Origin: an uncultured Aquimarina sp.
Lineage (GTDB): Bacteria > Bacteroidota > Bacteroidia > Flavobacteriales > Flavobacteriaceae
Direction of reading: 5' to 3'
Assembly (NCBI GenBank): GCA_947496355.1
Contig: CANMCO010000001.1
Span: forward strand, 434,001-498,000
Length of the DNA: 64,000 nt
A model generated the notes under the pieces. The model ran no database searches and had not been told where the DNA came from. It worked only from the letters and a program-made list of their open reading frames with translations. Position numbers and translations under genes: made by a program. Positions within the stretch are counted from its first letter, which is position 1; every line of letters starts with the position of its first letter. Positions 17,829 through 26,106 of the stretch are shown here, piece after piece.

Positions 17829-20564
17829 TTGAAAAGTTTTCTAAAAGAGGTCCTGTTAGAGTTAGGAGAAGCTACCGAAAAGATTAGTGATCTTATTTTT
17901 TTAGTACCCAGTAAAAGAGCAGGACTTTTTCTTAAAAAAGAACTTTTAGAAATTTATAATGATCAGACTCTTTTTGTTCCTGAGATTTTAAGCATTGAAG
18001 AGTTTATTACAAGATTATCAGGGCTACAGCAAATTGATAATATCCAGGCGTTATTTGAATTCTACCAGACATATCTAAGTACTCATACTGATCTTGAAAA
18101 GGAAGATTTCGAAACGTTCACTAATTGGGCCCAGACCTTGATTTATGATTTTAACGAAATAGATAGATATTGTATTGATCATAATAGCTTTTTTGCATAT
18201 CTCTATGGAATTCAGGACTTAAATCATTGGTATCTGCAAACAGAGAAAACAGAATTAGTCAAAAACTATATTGCTTTTTGGGAAGGTTTAAAAGAGTACT
18301 ATGATGCTTTTACCAATCGTCTGCTGTCTAAAAAAATTGGCTATCAAGGATTACTGTACCGCAAAGCATCTGAGGATATTAATGCATATATCAAATCTGA
18401 AGATAGAAAACATGTTTTAGTAGGGTTTAATGCCCTAAATAATGCTGAGCAGACAATTTTTCAAGCACTATTAAATGCTAATATGGCTTGGGCATATTGG
18501 GATGCCGATAAGTTCTTTATAAATAACAAATATCACGAAGCCTCCCTGTTTTTACGTACATATTTACAGCAATGGGATTATTATAAAAAGAAACCTTTTA
18601 AGTGGATTAATGATAATTTCTCAACAGAAAAGGACATCAAGCTTATAGGAGTGCCCAAGAATGTAGGTCAAGCCAAAATCGTAGGCAAAATCTTGGCAGG
18701 AATTCCTAAACCTGATATAGAAAAAACGGCTTTGGTATTGGCAGATGAAGGCTTATTACAGCCATTACTTAATGCATTACCTAATACAATAGAATCTATT
18801 AATATTACAATGGGTCTTCCCTTAAAAGATGTGCCTATTTCTGGATTCTTTGAACTACTATTTAACCTTCATAAAAATAAAAACCCTAGAGGTCTATATT
18901 TCAAAGTTGTACTTGAAATTTTAAATAGCCCTTCGGCATATAGGTTATTGGGTGAGACATCCAGGCGTTTGATCACCATGATATCCAAAGATAATATGGT
19001 TTTTGTATCCTTGAAAAAATTACAGAGCCAGTCGTCTGATGAGGAAAAAGAAGTACTTCAGTTATTATTTGAACCATGGGATGATGTAACTACATCACTT
19101 ACTAATTGTAGAAGAATTATACAATTACTTAAAGATAATCTTGATAAAGAAAGCAATGCATTAGAGTTAGAGTATGTATATCATTTTCATTTGGTGTTTA
19201 ACAAACTATGTACAATACATGATACGTATCAATTTCTTAATAGTATAGGTACTCTGCATACTTTGTATAAAGATGTTTTGATGACCGAAACATTAGATTT
19301 CTCTGGAGAACCCTTTAGCGGATTACAATTTATGGGAATGTTAGAATCCAGATGTTTGGATTTTGAAACGGTAATTATTACCTCGGTTAATGAGGGGGTT
19401 TTGCCTGCGGGGAAAAGTATGAATTCTTTTATTCCTTATGATTTGAAAAAGGCGTATAATCTTCCAACTTATAGAGAAAAAGATGCCATTTATACCTATC
19501 ACTTTTATCGATTAATCCAACGAGCTAAAAATGTGTATTTAATTTATAATACTGAAGATGAAGGAGTAGGTGGAGGGGAGAAAAGCAGGTTCTTGTTTCA
19601 ACTCGATATTGATAAAAGACCAAATCATACATTAGAAGAATATACTGTCTCTTCTGAAGTACCAAAGGTTATTATGCAATCACTTCAGGTAGAAAAAAAT
19701 GAAGAAGTCATACTAAAACTGAAAGAGTTTGCTGCTCACGGTTTTTCTCCTTCTGCCCTAACATCATATATAAGAAATCCAATGGATTTTTATTATAAAT
19801 ATGTTCTAGGTATTAGAGAAACAGATGAAGTTGAAGAAACAATTGCGGCCAATACCCTTGGAACGGTAATTCATAACGCTCTAGAAACATTTTACAAGCC
19901 TCTAGAGGGATCTTTTCTTACCGTTGAGGAAATTAAGGAGATGAAAAATAAAATCAATTCAGAACTTCGAGAACAGTTTAGAAATGAGTATTCTGATCTG
20001 GATATAACACAAGGAAAGAACCTTTTGATTTTTGAAGTGGCAAAACGATACATCCTTAACTTTTTGAATGCCGAGGAAAGAGTACTAAATAAAGGATCTC
20101 GATTAAAAATTCTATCAATAGAAAGTAACCTAAAAACAGAATTTCAAATACCAGAACTTGGTTTTCCGATTTATATCAAAGGAAAAGTAGATCGTATAGA
20201 TGAGTTAGATGGTCAACTACGAATTATAGATTATAAGACAGGAAAAGTTACACGCAATGATGTCGTATTAATGGATTGGGATACCATTACCGAAGATTAT
20301 AAATACAGTAAAGCGTTCCAGATTTTGGCGTATGCATATATGAGACATAATGAAAATCCGATTTCTGAAGGTTTTCAAGCAGGTATAGTATCATTTAAAA
20401 ACCTTAGAGAGGGATTCCTTGGTTTTGGTGTGAAAGAAAGCATTAGAAGCAAACCAAACCACGAAATCACTAATGAGGTATTTGATATGTACCTGATACA
20501 GTTAAAAAGATTGATTTTAGAAATTTTTAATATCGAAAATCCGTTTATCGAAAAAGAAGTATAA
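17829..20564 (+). CDS. AddB-like PD-(D/E)XK nuclease/helicase-like protein
   Basis: A 911-residue protein of the AddB class that would pair with the AddA-like helicase at 12843. The N-terminus (LIFLVPSKRAGLFLKKELL) matches the degenerate Walker-type start of this class. The C-terminal nuclease domain includes LGTVIHNALETFY, GKVDRIDELDGQLRIIDYKTG and the motif IIDYKTGK near residue 805. The start is a TTG at 17829, since the upstream ATG at 17808 is out of frame and quickly stops. The downstream hydrolase gene starts two bases after its stop codon. I see none of the four Cys needed for the AddB iron-sulfur cluster in a clear CxxC pattern. Confidence 0.82.
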   Translation: MKSFLKEVLLELGEATEKISDLIFLVPSKRAGLFLKKELLEIYNDQTLFVPEILSIEEFITRLSGLQQIDNIQALFEFYQTYLSTHTDLEKEDFETFTNWAQTLIYDFNEIDRYCIDHNSFFAYLYGIQDLNHWYLQTEKTELVKNYIAFWEGLKEYYDAFTNRLLSKKIGYQGLLYRKASEDINAYIKSEDRKHVLVGFNALNNAEQTIFQALLNANMAWAYWDADKFFINNKYHEASLFLRTYLQQWDYYKKKPFKWINDNFSTEKDIKLIGVPKNVGQAKIVGKILAGIPKPDIEKTALVLADEGLLQPLLNALPNTIESINITMGLPLKDVPISGFFELLFNLHKNKNPRGLYFKVVLEILNSPSAYRLLGETSRRLITMISKDNMVFVSLKKLQSQSSDEEKEVLQLLFEPWDDVTTSLTNCRRIIQLLKDNLDKESNALELEYVYHFHLVFNKLCTIHDTYQFLNSIGTLHTLYKDVLMTETLDFSGEPFSGLQFMGMLESRCLDFETVIITSVNEGVLPAGKSMNSFIPYDLKKAYNLPTYREKDAIYTYHFYRLIQRAKNVYLIYNTEDEGVGGGEKSRFLFQLDIDKRPNHTLEEYTVSSEVPKVIMQSLQVEKNEEVILKLKEFAAHGFSPSALTSYIRNPMDFYYKYVLGIRETDEVEETIAANTLGTVIHNALETFYKPLEGSFLTVEEIKEMKNKINSELREQFRNEYSDLDITQGKNLLIFEVAKRYILNFLNAEERVLNKGSRLKILSIESNLKTEFQIPELGFPIYIKGKVDRIDELDGQLRIIDYKTGKVTRNDVVLMDWDTITEDYKYSKAFQILAYAYMRHNENPISEGFQAGIVSFKNLREGFLGFGVKESIRSKPNHEITNEVFDMYLIQLKRLILEIFNIENPFIEKEV

Positions 20565-20566
20565 CT

Positions 20567-21415
20567 ATGGTTGCTACCTATAAAAATATAAGTATTGCAG
20601 GAATACACCAGAAACCAATTTTAATAGATGTATCTTATCTAGAAGATGGTAAACAAAAACCTATCGTTGTTTTCTGCCATGGATACAAAGGTTTTAAGGA
20701 CTGGGGGGCATGGGATCTGGTGGCAGATGCATTTGCCAATGCAGGATTTTTCTTTATAAAGTTTAATTTTTCTCATAACGGAGGAACTATAGAACAACCT
20801 ATAGATTTTCCGGATTTAGAAGCTTTTGGAAATAATAACTTCATCAAAGAATTAGATGATTTAGATACTGTTATTAACTGGTTTACCTCTAGCGATTTTG
20901 ATTTTAAGCACGAGGTAGCGATCACAAAAATTACACTTATTGGCCATTCTCGTGGTGGAGGGATTGTTACTATAAAGGCTGCAGAAGATACTAGGGTAAC
21001 CAAATTAATCACATGGGCAAGTGTTTCGGATTACAAAAACAGATTTCCAAAAGGAGATGCAATGAAGGATTGGAAAAATAAGGGAGTGATGTATGTCGAA
21101 AACGGAAGGACTAAACAGCAGATGCCGCATTACATTCAGTTTTATACATCATTTATAGAACACGAAGAACGTCTTACTATATCCAGAGCGACCAAAACCA
21201 TAAACATTCCTCATTTAATTATACATGGCACAAGTGACCCAACGGTCAACTTTCAAGAAGGTAGAGATATACATTCCTGGAATCCAAAATCTGAATTATT
21301 CCTTGTAGAAGGAGCTGATCATGTTTTTGGGGCAAAACACCCCTGGAACCACAATGAAATACCTGAACATCTAAAGGAAATTACCCTAAAATCGATTGAT
21401 TTTGCAATACTTTAA
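20567..21415 (+). CDS. Alpha/beta hydrolase
   Basis: A 282-residue cytoplasmic hydrolase with the alpha/beta fold. The nucleophile elbow is GHSRGGG with catalytic Ser. The acid is in HGTSDPTVNF and the base is His in EGADHVFGAKHP. The N-terminal VFCHGYKGFKDWGAWD supplies the oxyanion hole. No signal peptide is present. The substrate is unknown; related proteins are annotated as esterases, peptidases or lysophospholipases. It lies two bases after the addB-like gene, so it is probably co-transcribed, although a role in repair is not implied. Confidence 0.87.
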   Translation: MVATYKNISIAGIHQKPILIDVSYLEDGKQKPIVVFCHGYKGFKDWGAWDLVADAFANAGFFFIKFNFSHNGGTIEQPIDFPDLEAFGNNNFIKELDDLDTVINWFTSSDFDFKHEVAITKITLIGHSRGGGIVTIKAAEDTRVTKLITWASVSDYKNRFPKGDAMKDWKNKGVMYVENGRTKQQMPHYIQFYTSFIEHEERLTISRATKTINIPHLIIHGTSDPTVNFQEGRDIHSWNPKSELFLVEGADHVFGAKHPWNHNEIPEHLKEITLKSIDFAIL

Positions 21416-21472
21416 CAAGAAACAATGGATTAGCACATAATTTTTCTCCTTTTTTTTTGTTTATTTGTTAAC

Positions 21473-21757
21473 ATGAAGTCAAACCGACATATTATAGCAT
21501 CTATCTTCTTAGTGATGTTCAGCTTTATTCAATTAGCTGATCTTCATGTCTTGGATCATGATGCCAATGATATTGACTGTACTATTTGTCAGTTTGCTTC
21601 ACAAGATCAGAATAATGAATTTGTAAATTCGGAAACCGTAGAAATTCCTAATGCTATTTGTATTCCTGCGGATATTGTTAGAATTAGCTATGAGCAAAAA
21701 TATTTTGATTCTTCAAATAAGCACTCTTTCTTAAACAAGGCGCCACCTGCAGCCTAG
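21473..21757 (+). CDS. Small exported His/Cys motif protein before TonB receptor
   Basis: A 94-residue protein not recognised as a named family. A hydrophobic N-terminus (IIASIFLVMFSFIQLADL) looks like a signal peptide or anchor. It is followed by HVLDHDANDIDCTICQFASQ, a cluster of two His, four Asp and a CxxC pair that could bind a metal ion. It lies 74 bp upstream of a TonB-dependent receptor and so is probably co-expressed with it. A similar arrangement, with an unrelated-looking DUF6660 protein, recurs at 30.9 kb. A metal acquisition or sensing role is inference only. Confidence 0.65.
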   Translation: MKSNRHIIASIFLVMFSFIQLADLHVLDHDANDIDCTICQFASQDQNNEFVNSETVEIPNAICIPADIVRISYEQKYFDSSNKHSFLNKAPPAA

Positions 21758-21831
21758 TTTTTTATTCATTCTTAATTGACCCTTTTACTAGCGTATATAA
21801 AACAGCTAGTTAACTTTTATTATTTATTTAA

Positions 21832-24234
21832 ATGAAAAGATCCACTCTTGTTATAGTGTTTCTTTTAGGTGTTTCTCTTTCTTTCGCACAGGAATGTGAT
21901 AAAACTCTTACCGGTAAGGTAATTGATTTTCACGATGGGAAGCCTCTGAAAAGCGCAACAATAACATTTAATAGTATTACAATTGTGACAGATAGCAACG
22001 GTATCTATACGATTAATGATTTGTGTTCAGTATCCTATGCATTTACGGTGTCACATGTTAATTGTAATGCCCAGGTGTTTACCATAGATATGTCTAAAGT
22101 CACAACCAAAGACTTCTATTTAGAACATCATCTTAATGAATTGGAAGAAGTGAAAGTAGCTGGAACAATAAAACAAGAGACCTCTTCTTCTCAGGAGCAG
22201 ACTATTAACACAGATATAATAGAGAAATATAGCAGTGCTACACTTGGGGATGCCTTAAGAGAAATCCCTGGAGTGTCGTCATTAAATACCGGATCCACTA
22301 TTGTAAAACCAATTATTCAAGGCTTAAGTGGTAGTAGAGTTCTTATCATGAATAACAATGTTAGAATGCAAGATATGGAATGGGGTGATGAGCATGCTCC
22401 TAATATAGATATTAATACAGCCGGAAGTGTCACAGTAGTAAAAGGAGCTTCGGCACTGCAATATGGAGGTGATGCTATAGGAGGGATCATTATTATGAAA
22501 CCTAATCGTGTTGCTGCCAAAGACACTTTATTCGGAAAAACTATAATAACCGGTGCTACTAATGGTCGTGGTGGCTCAATATCTTCAAAAATAGTAAAAG
22601 GATATGAAAATGGTTGGTTCTTAAAAGCGCAGGGAGCTCTTAAAAGATTTGGAGATTTTGAAGCACCTGATTATGTCCTTTCTAACACTGGTGTTTTTGA
22701 AAAAGGAGCATCAATTGCGTTTGGGATTAATAAATTTGAATATGGATTGGATGCTTATTATTCATTTTATGACGCCGAAATTGGAGTACTCGCTGCGTCT
22801 CATATAGGAAATCCTGACGACCTAATCCAATCTATTAATAGTGGCCAACCGGATATCATTAGAGATTTTACTTATGATATAGAAAACCCAAGGCAAGAAG
22901 TCACGCACCATTTGGGTAAAGTAACCTATTATAAAAGGTTCGAAGAGTTAGGTAAATGGACAACACAGTATGATTTTCAACATAATCAACGATTTGAGTT
23001 TGATACAAGAAGAACAGATGAACTAAGTAAGAGACCAAGTATAGACCTTGAACTTACAACCCATACACTAATCTCAGACTTTTATTTTGATGCTAAACCC
23101 AATTATAGTTTAAAGGTTGGAGTGCTTTTAAGGTATCAGGATAATTTTGCGGATGCCTTAGAGACAGGAGTTAGACGTTTAATCCCGGACTATGATAAAT
23201 ACGATGTTGGTGCTTTTCTTACAGGAGAATTTGACATTAATGAATCCTTGATTTTAGATGCTGGAATCAGATATGACTTTAATAGGATTGATGCAAAAAA
23301 GTTCTATTTGCTAACCAGATGGGATGAACGAGGATATGAAACCGATTTTGCAGACATTGTAATTGATAGAAATGTAATAGGTTCTCAGTTATTAACGAAT
23401 CCCATGTTTGATTATCATAACATCTCTTCAACTGTTGGCATACAATATTCATTTAAAGAAGATTATCAGCTTAGAGCCAATTATGCTTTAGCACAAAGAG
23501 CTCCTAATCCTGCTGAATTATTTAGTGATGGTTTACACCATTCTGCTGCCAGAATAGAAATCGGTGACCTAAGATTTGATCAGGAAACCTCACATAAATT
23601 TTCAGCATCATTACAAAAAAATAATGAGAAGTGGGGATGGGAGATAGCTCCATATATCAATTTTATTAATGATTATATTTTACTCGAACCTACTGGCACC
23701 AGTCTTACTATTAGGGGCCCTTTTCCTGTTTGGGAATATAGACAAACCGACGCCCGACTTTTGGGGGTTGATGCAAAAATGTATGTAAATTGGTTTAAGC
23801 ATTGGCAAACAGATCATAATTTTTCTTTAGTAAAAGGAAAAGAAATAGATAATGATATCCCTTTGATCAATATGCCTGCACCCAATTTTGCTAATAAAAT
23901 CACCTTCTTAAAAGAAGATTGGTTTAACCTGCAAGCTTCGTTAGAAAGCCAATATACTTTTAGACAAAATGAATTCCCTCCTAATATAGATGTATTTTCT
24001 CAAGATGCCGGAGAAGATGTTGAACTGGAGATTAACACTCCACCAGATGCATATCATTTGTTAAACTTTGATACGAATATGGAGTTTAAATTAGGCGAGA
24101 AAAATGATCTAAAAGTGGGGTTAACGATAAACAATGTACTACATACAAAATATAGAAATTATCTAAATCGTCAACGATATTTTGCCGACGATCTAGGTAG
24201 AAACTTTTTATTACGAATATCAATTAACTATTAA
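21832..24234 (+). CDS. TonB-dependent receptor
   Basis: An 800-residue outer membrane transporter. The signal peptide ends at VSLSFAQ (about residue 19). A carboxypeptidase-regulatory-like domain (about 25-100) is followed by the plug (LGDALREIPGVSSLNTGS, GLSGSRVLIMNNNVRMQDM) and a beta-barrel ending in LGRNFLLRISINY, with a terminal aromatic residue. It is shorter than SusC proteins and has no SusD partner, so a small ligand such as a metal chelate is more likely than a glycan. It sits between a small His/Cys protein and a lipoprotein (10 bp gap), forming a three-gene unit. Confidence 0.9.
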   Translation: MKRSTLVIVFLLGVSLSFAQECDKTLTGKVIDFHDGKPLKSATITFNSITIVTDSNGIYTINDLCSVSYAFTVSHVNCNAQVFTIDMSKVTTKDFYLEHHLNELEEVKVAGTIKQETSSSQEQTINTDIIEKYSSATLGDALREIPGVSSLNTGSTIVKPIIQGLSGSRVLIMNNNVRMQDMEWGDEHAPNIDINTAGSVTVVKGASALQYGGDAIGGIIIMKPNRVAAKDTLFGKTIITGATNGRGGSISSKIVKGYENGWFLKAQGALKRFGDFEAPDYVLSNTGVFEKGASIAFGINKFEYGLDAYYSFYDAEIGVLAASHIGNPDDLIQSINSGQPDIIRDFTYDIENPRQEVTHHLGKVTYYKRFEELGKWTTQYDFQHNQRFEFDTRRTDELSKRPSIDLELTTHTLISDFYFDAKPNYSLKVGVLLRYQDNFADALETGVRRLIPDYDKYDVGAFLTGEFDINESLILDAGIRYDFNRIDAKKFYLLTRWDERGYETDFADIVIDRNVIGSQLLTNPMFDYHNISSTVGIQYSFKEDYQLRANYALAQRAPNPAELFSDGLHHSAARIEIGDLRFDQETSHKFSASLQKNNEKWGWEIAPYINFINDYILLEPTGTSLTIRGPFPVWEYRQTDARLLGVDAKMYVNWFKHWQTDHNFSLVKGKEIDNDIPLINMPAPNFANKITFLKEDWFNLQASLESQYTFRQNEFPPNIDVFSQDAGEDVELEINTPPDAYHLLNFDTNMEFKLGEKNDLKVGLTINNVLHTKYRNYLNRQRYFADDLGRNFLLRISINY

Positions 24235-24243
24235 ATTTTAAAA

Positions 24244-24849
24244 ATGATGAACTTACGTAATTTTTTAGCAATTTTTTTTGGAGGAGCTCTTTTATTGACT
24301 TCTTGCTCAGATGATGATGATAATCCAGATCCAGCTAGTGAGGAAGAGGTAATAACTACAATGACAGTCACATTAACAGATGGAACCGATACTGTGACCC
24401 TTAATTTTTTTGACGAAGATGGTGAAAATGGCCCTGCAGACCCTTCTTTTAGTGTAGAGGGTGATTTAAAAGTAAGTACTACTTATACTGGATCAATAGT
24501 GTTGTTAAATGCGACCGAGAATCCTGCAGAAGTAGTAAATGAGGAGATAGAAGGAGAGGCTGATGAACATCAGTTTTTTTACCTACCTGAAGGTTTAGGT
24601 ATTACAACTGCCTACAGCGATGTTGAATCTGATTATGTAGATGTAAACGGAGATCCATTTACATCCACAAATCCTGTAGGAATTACTTTTACATTAACTA
24701 CTACTGATGCTACAGGTGATGGGAAATTAAGAGTTGTATTAAGACATGAACTTAACAAAGAGGCTGCTGGAGTATCTGATGGAGATATTACTAATGCTGG
24801 AGGTAGTCCCGATATCGATTGGACATTTAATATATCTGTTGTAGAATAA
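24244..24849 (+). CDS. Asp-rich lipoprotein downstream of TonB receptor
   Basis: A 201-residue predicted lipoprotein. The lipobox is LLLTSC with Cys21, followed by an acidic SDDDDNPDPASEEE linker. The rest reads as a beta-rich domain with Thr/Val repeats and two acidic loops (FFDEDGENGPADPS, NEEIEGEADEHQ). I do not recognise the family with certainty. The position just 10 bp after the receptor suggests a surface accessory protein for the same ligand, as seen with other TonB receptors. A structured RNA element begins 18 bp after its stop codon. Confidence 0.75.
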   Translation: MMNLRNFLAIFFGGALLLTSCSDDDDNPDPASEEEVITTMTVTLTDGTDTVTLNFFDEDGENGPADPSFSVEGDLKVSTTYTGSIVLLNATENPAEVVNEEIEGEADEHQFFYLPEGLGITTAYSDVESDYVDVNGDPFTSTNPVGITFTLTTTDATGDGKLRVVLRHELNKEAAGVSDGDITNAGGSPDIDWTFNISVVE

Positions 24850-24866
24850 TACATAATAGTATAAAA

Positions 24867-24962
24867 TTGAAACTATATTGATTATTTAAGTTGAGTTTGT
24901 ATAATACATAATGAGTTTCAATGAAAGAACCCTTGGATTTTTTATAATCTAAGGGTTTGTTT
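24867..24962 (+). ncRNA. Structured RNA element, copy 1
   Basis: TTGAAAC (24867-24873) pairs with GTTTCAA (24915-24921). Inside, ATTAT pairs with ATAAT around a loop containing AAGTTGAGTTTGT. A 12-bp terminator hairpin follows (24928-24939 with 24946-24957, one G-U pair) and then a T-rich tail. Copy 2 at 25260 has the same layout, the same loop sequence and compensatory changes in the inner stem. It starts 18 bp after the lipoprotein stop codon, so it may be that operon's 3' UTR and terminator or a separate small RNA. The family is not identified. Confidence 0.6.
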
Positions 24963-25259
24963 CAAAGTAAACTTTTACACCGGATAGACTTTTATTTGGT
25001 ATAAATTTTGATGAGTTTACAAAAAAATAATATACATATTGCGAATTTTTCGCAAAAACCACTGAGAATATGGCAATAAAACAACATTAATTGGTTTAGA
25101 AAATCTAGTAAAAATTGATTTTCAATGAGTTAATAACAATGATTTTATCAGGATATTATAGCATCGTTAAATATTAATTATCATTAAAAAATACATGTAA
25201 TATTTAAGAGATACCGCTTATATTCGCGGGATAGAACCAAAACCAAATAAACAATACAA

Positions 25260-25356
25260 TTGAAACGTTCATAATTAGTATAAGTTGAGTTTGTGTTATA
25301 TACGATTAAGTTTCAATTCAGACCCCTGGGAGTAGTTACCCGGGGGTTGTTTTTTT
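25260..25356 (+). ncRNA. Structured RNA element, copy 2
   Basis: TTGAAAC (25260-25266) pairs with GTTTCAA (25310-25316). The inner stem is TATAA/TTATA, differing from copy 1, while the loop TAAGTTGAGTTTGT is identical over 14 bases. A 9-bp GC-rich hairpin (25322-25330 with 25339-25347) and a T-run follow. About 35 bp upstream, TATATTCG (25218-25225) resembles the -7 box with one mismatch. No gene precedes it closely, so an independent small RNA of roughly 100-130 nt fits best. Confidence 0.65.
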
Positions 25357-25370
25357 GAATAAATACAAAA

Positions 25371-25410
25371 AAAACCTCTTTTGTAAACAACGCTTTTACA
25401 AAGAGGTTTT
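25371..25410 (-). terminator. Long hairpin terminator
   Basis: AAAACCTCTTTTGTAAA (25371-25387) pairs with TTTACAAAGAGGTTTT (25395-25410) with one bulged T. A/T runs flank both sides, so it could also end RNA element 2 readthrough. It is 43 bp beyond the stop of the small ORF at 25453, which supports that ORF being transcribed leftward. Confidence 0.75.
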
Positions 25411-25452
25411 TTATAAACAAAATGTATTATGGGGAGATACGACTTTTTTCTA

Positions 25453-25575
25453 CTAATAAAAATTAAGGGCAAAGTACTCTTGCAACATGAAGTATGTTAA
25501 AACTATGCAATAGGAAATAATAAAAACTCCACCTAACAACATTTTATCCTCAAACTTTTTTTTGATCTTATCCAT
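25453..25575 (-). CDS. Putative 40-residue single-span membrane protein
   Basis: An ATG at 25575 opens a 40-codon frame that begins MDKIKKKFEDKML and continues LGGVFIISYCIVLTYFMLQ before a short EYFALNFY tail. A basic N-terminus followed by one hydrophobic helix of about 18 residues is a typical membrane microprotein layout (N-in). No homologue is known to me. Support comes from the start codon, the membrane-like pattern and a terminator 43 bp downstream in the right orientation. Expression and conservation are unknown, and it may be chance. Confidence 0.4.
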   Translation of the reverse strand: MDKIKKKFEDKMLLGGVFIISYCIVLTYFMLQEYFALNFY

Positions 25576-25646
25576 AACTATATAGTTTAGTAACTCTATT
25601 GTATAAGTAAAACAACTAACTACCCAAAACTCCTTTTTTTATTTTT

Positions 25647-25787
25647 TTACAGAAAAATAAAACCCATCAAAAGACAAGCCATTGCAAGATTACCATAAGC
25701 ATAGGTATACCAAATACCTTTTTTATTCTGGAGCGTTAAGCGGGTCCCTACTGGGGTAATTCCCCCTATTTTATATAGGCATAGCAC
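25647..25787 (-). CDS. Putative 46-residue small membrane protein
   Basis: A GTG at 25787 (an in-frame stop lies three codons upstream) opens 46 codons. The product starts VLCLYKIGGITPVGTRL and ends YAYGNLAMACLLMGFIFL, a C-terminal hydrophobic helix. It lies directly downstream of a 37-bp palindrome and 71 bp upstream of a second tiny membrane ORF on the same strand. It could instead be the 3' remnant of a longer gene. Not recognised; weak support. Confidence 0.3.
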   Translation of the reverse strand: MLCLYKIGGITPVGTRLTLQNKKGIWYTYAYGNLAMACLLMGFIFL

Positions 25788-25795
25788 TACAAATT

Positions 25796-25832
25796 ATATT
25801 TTAAAATACTGATTATCAGTATTTTAAAATAT
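25796..25832. repeat. 37-bp near-perfect palindrome
   Basis: Two perfect 18-bp arms (ATATTTTAAAATACTGAT and its complement) flank a single T. There is no U-tract and little GC, so it is a poor terminator. The position, eight bases before a GTG start on the minus strand, suits an operator for a dimeric repressor. Confidence 0.7.
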
Positions 25833-26106
25833 TCACAAACATTACTTGCTTTCAGGACATTTTTTTAAAAGGTTGTTTTAAATACCTTTGAAATGTAAAT
25901 CAATAGGGCAAATTATTTCTTTGATTTGATACTCCACTCTAGGGATTAGAATCCCGCAATAATTTATAGCATCATTAAGATAAAACCATCTAAAGGGGGA
26001 AGAAGCAAAAAGCACCTAGGTAATTGTTTCAAATAAGTATGATCATATAAATTTCTTGTAGGCTTCAATATAAAGTAATTAACTATTCTTAAAAACCGAA
26101 AAGAAG

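Larger units (their letters stand above)
24850..26106. other. Gene-poor 1.26 kb region: overview
   Basis: No conventional gene fits here. From left to right it holds structured RNA element 1 (24867-24962), plain AT-rich DNA with a small TTGCGAA-TTT-TTCGCAA hairpin (25039-25055), and structured RNA element 2 (25260-25356). Then come a long hairpin terminator (25371-25410), two tiny minus-strand ORFs (25453-25575 and 25647-25787) and a 37-bp palindrome (25796-25832). The last 270 bp form a leader for the metalloprotease gene at 26107, in which I see a lone TACCTTTG (25883-25890) but no confident promoter. Confidence 0.7.

Noticed and set aside
25039..25055. Small TTGCGAA-TTT-TTCGCAA hairpin
   Set aside because: Seven base pairs with a 3-nt loop in AT-rich DNA, with no U-tract and no gene next to it; not distinguishable from chance.
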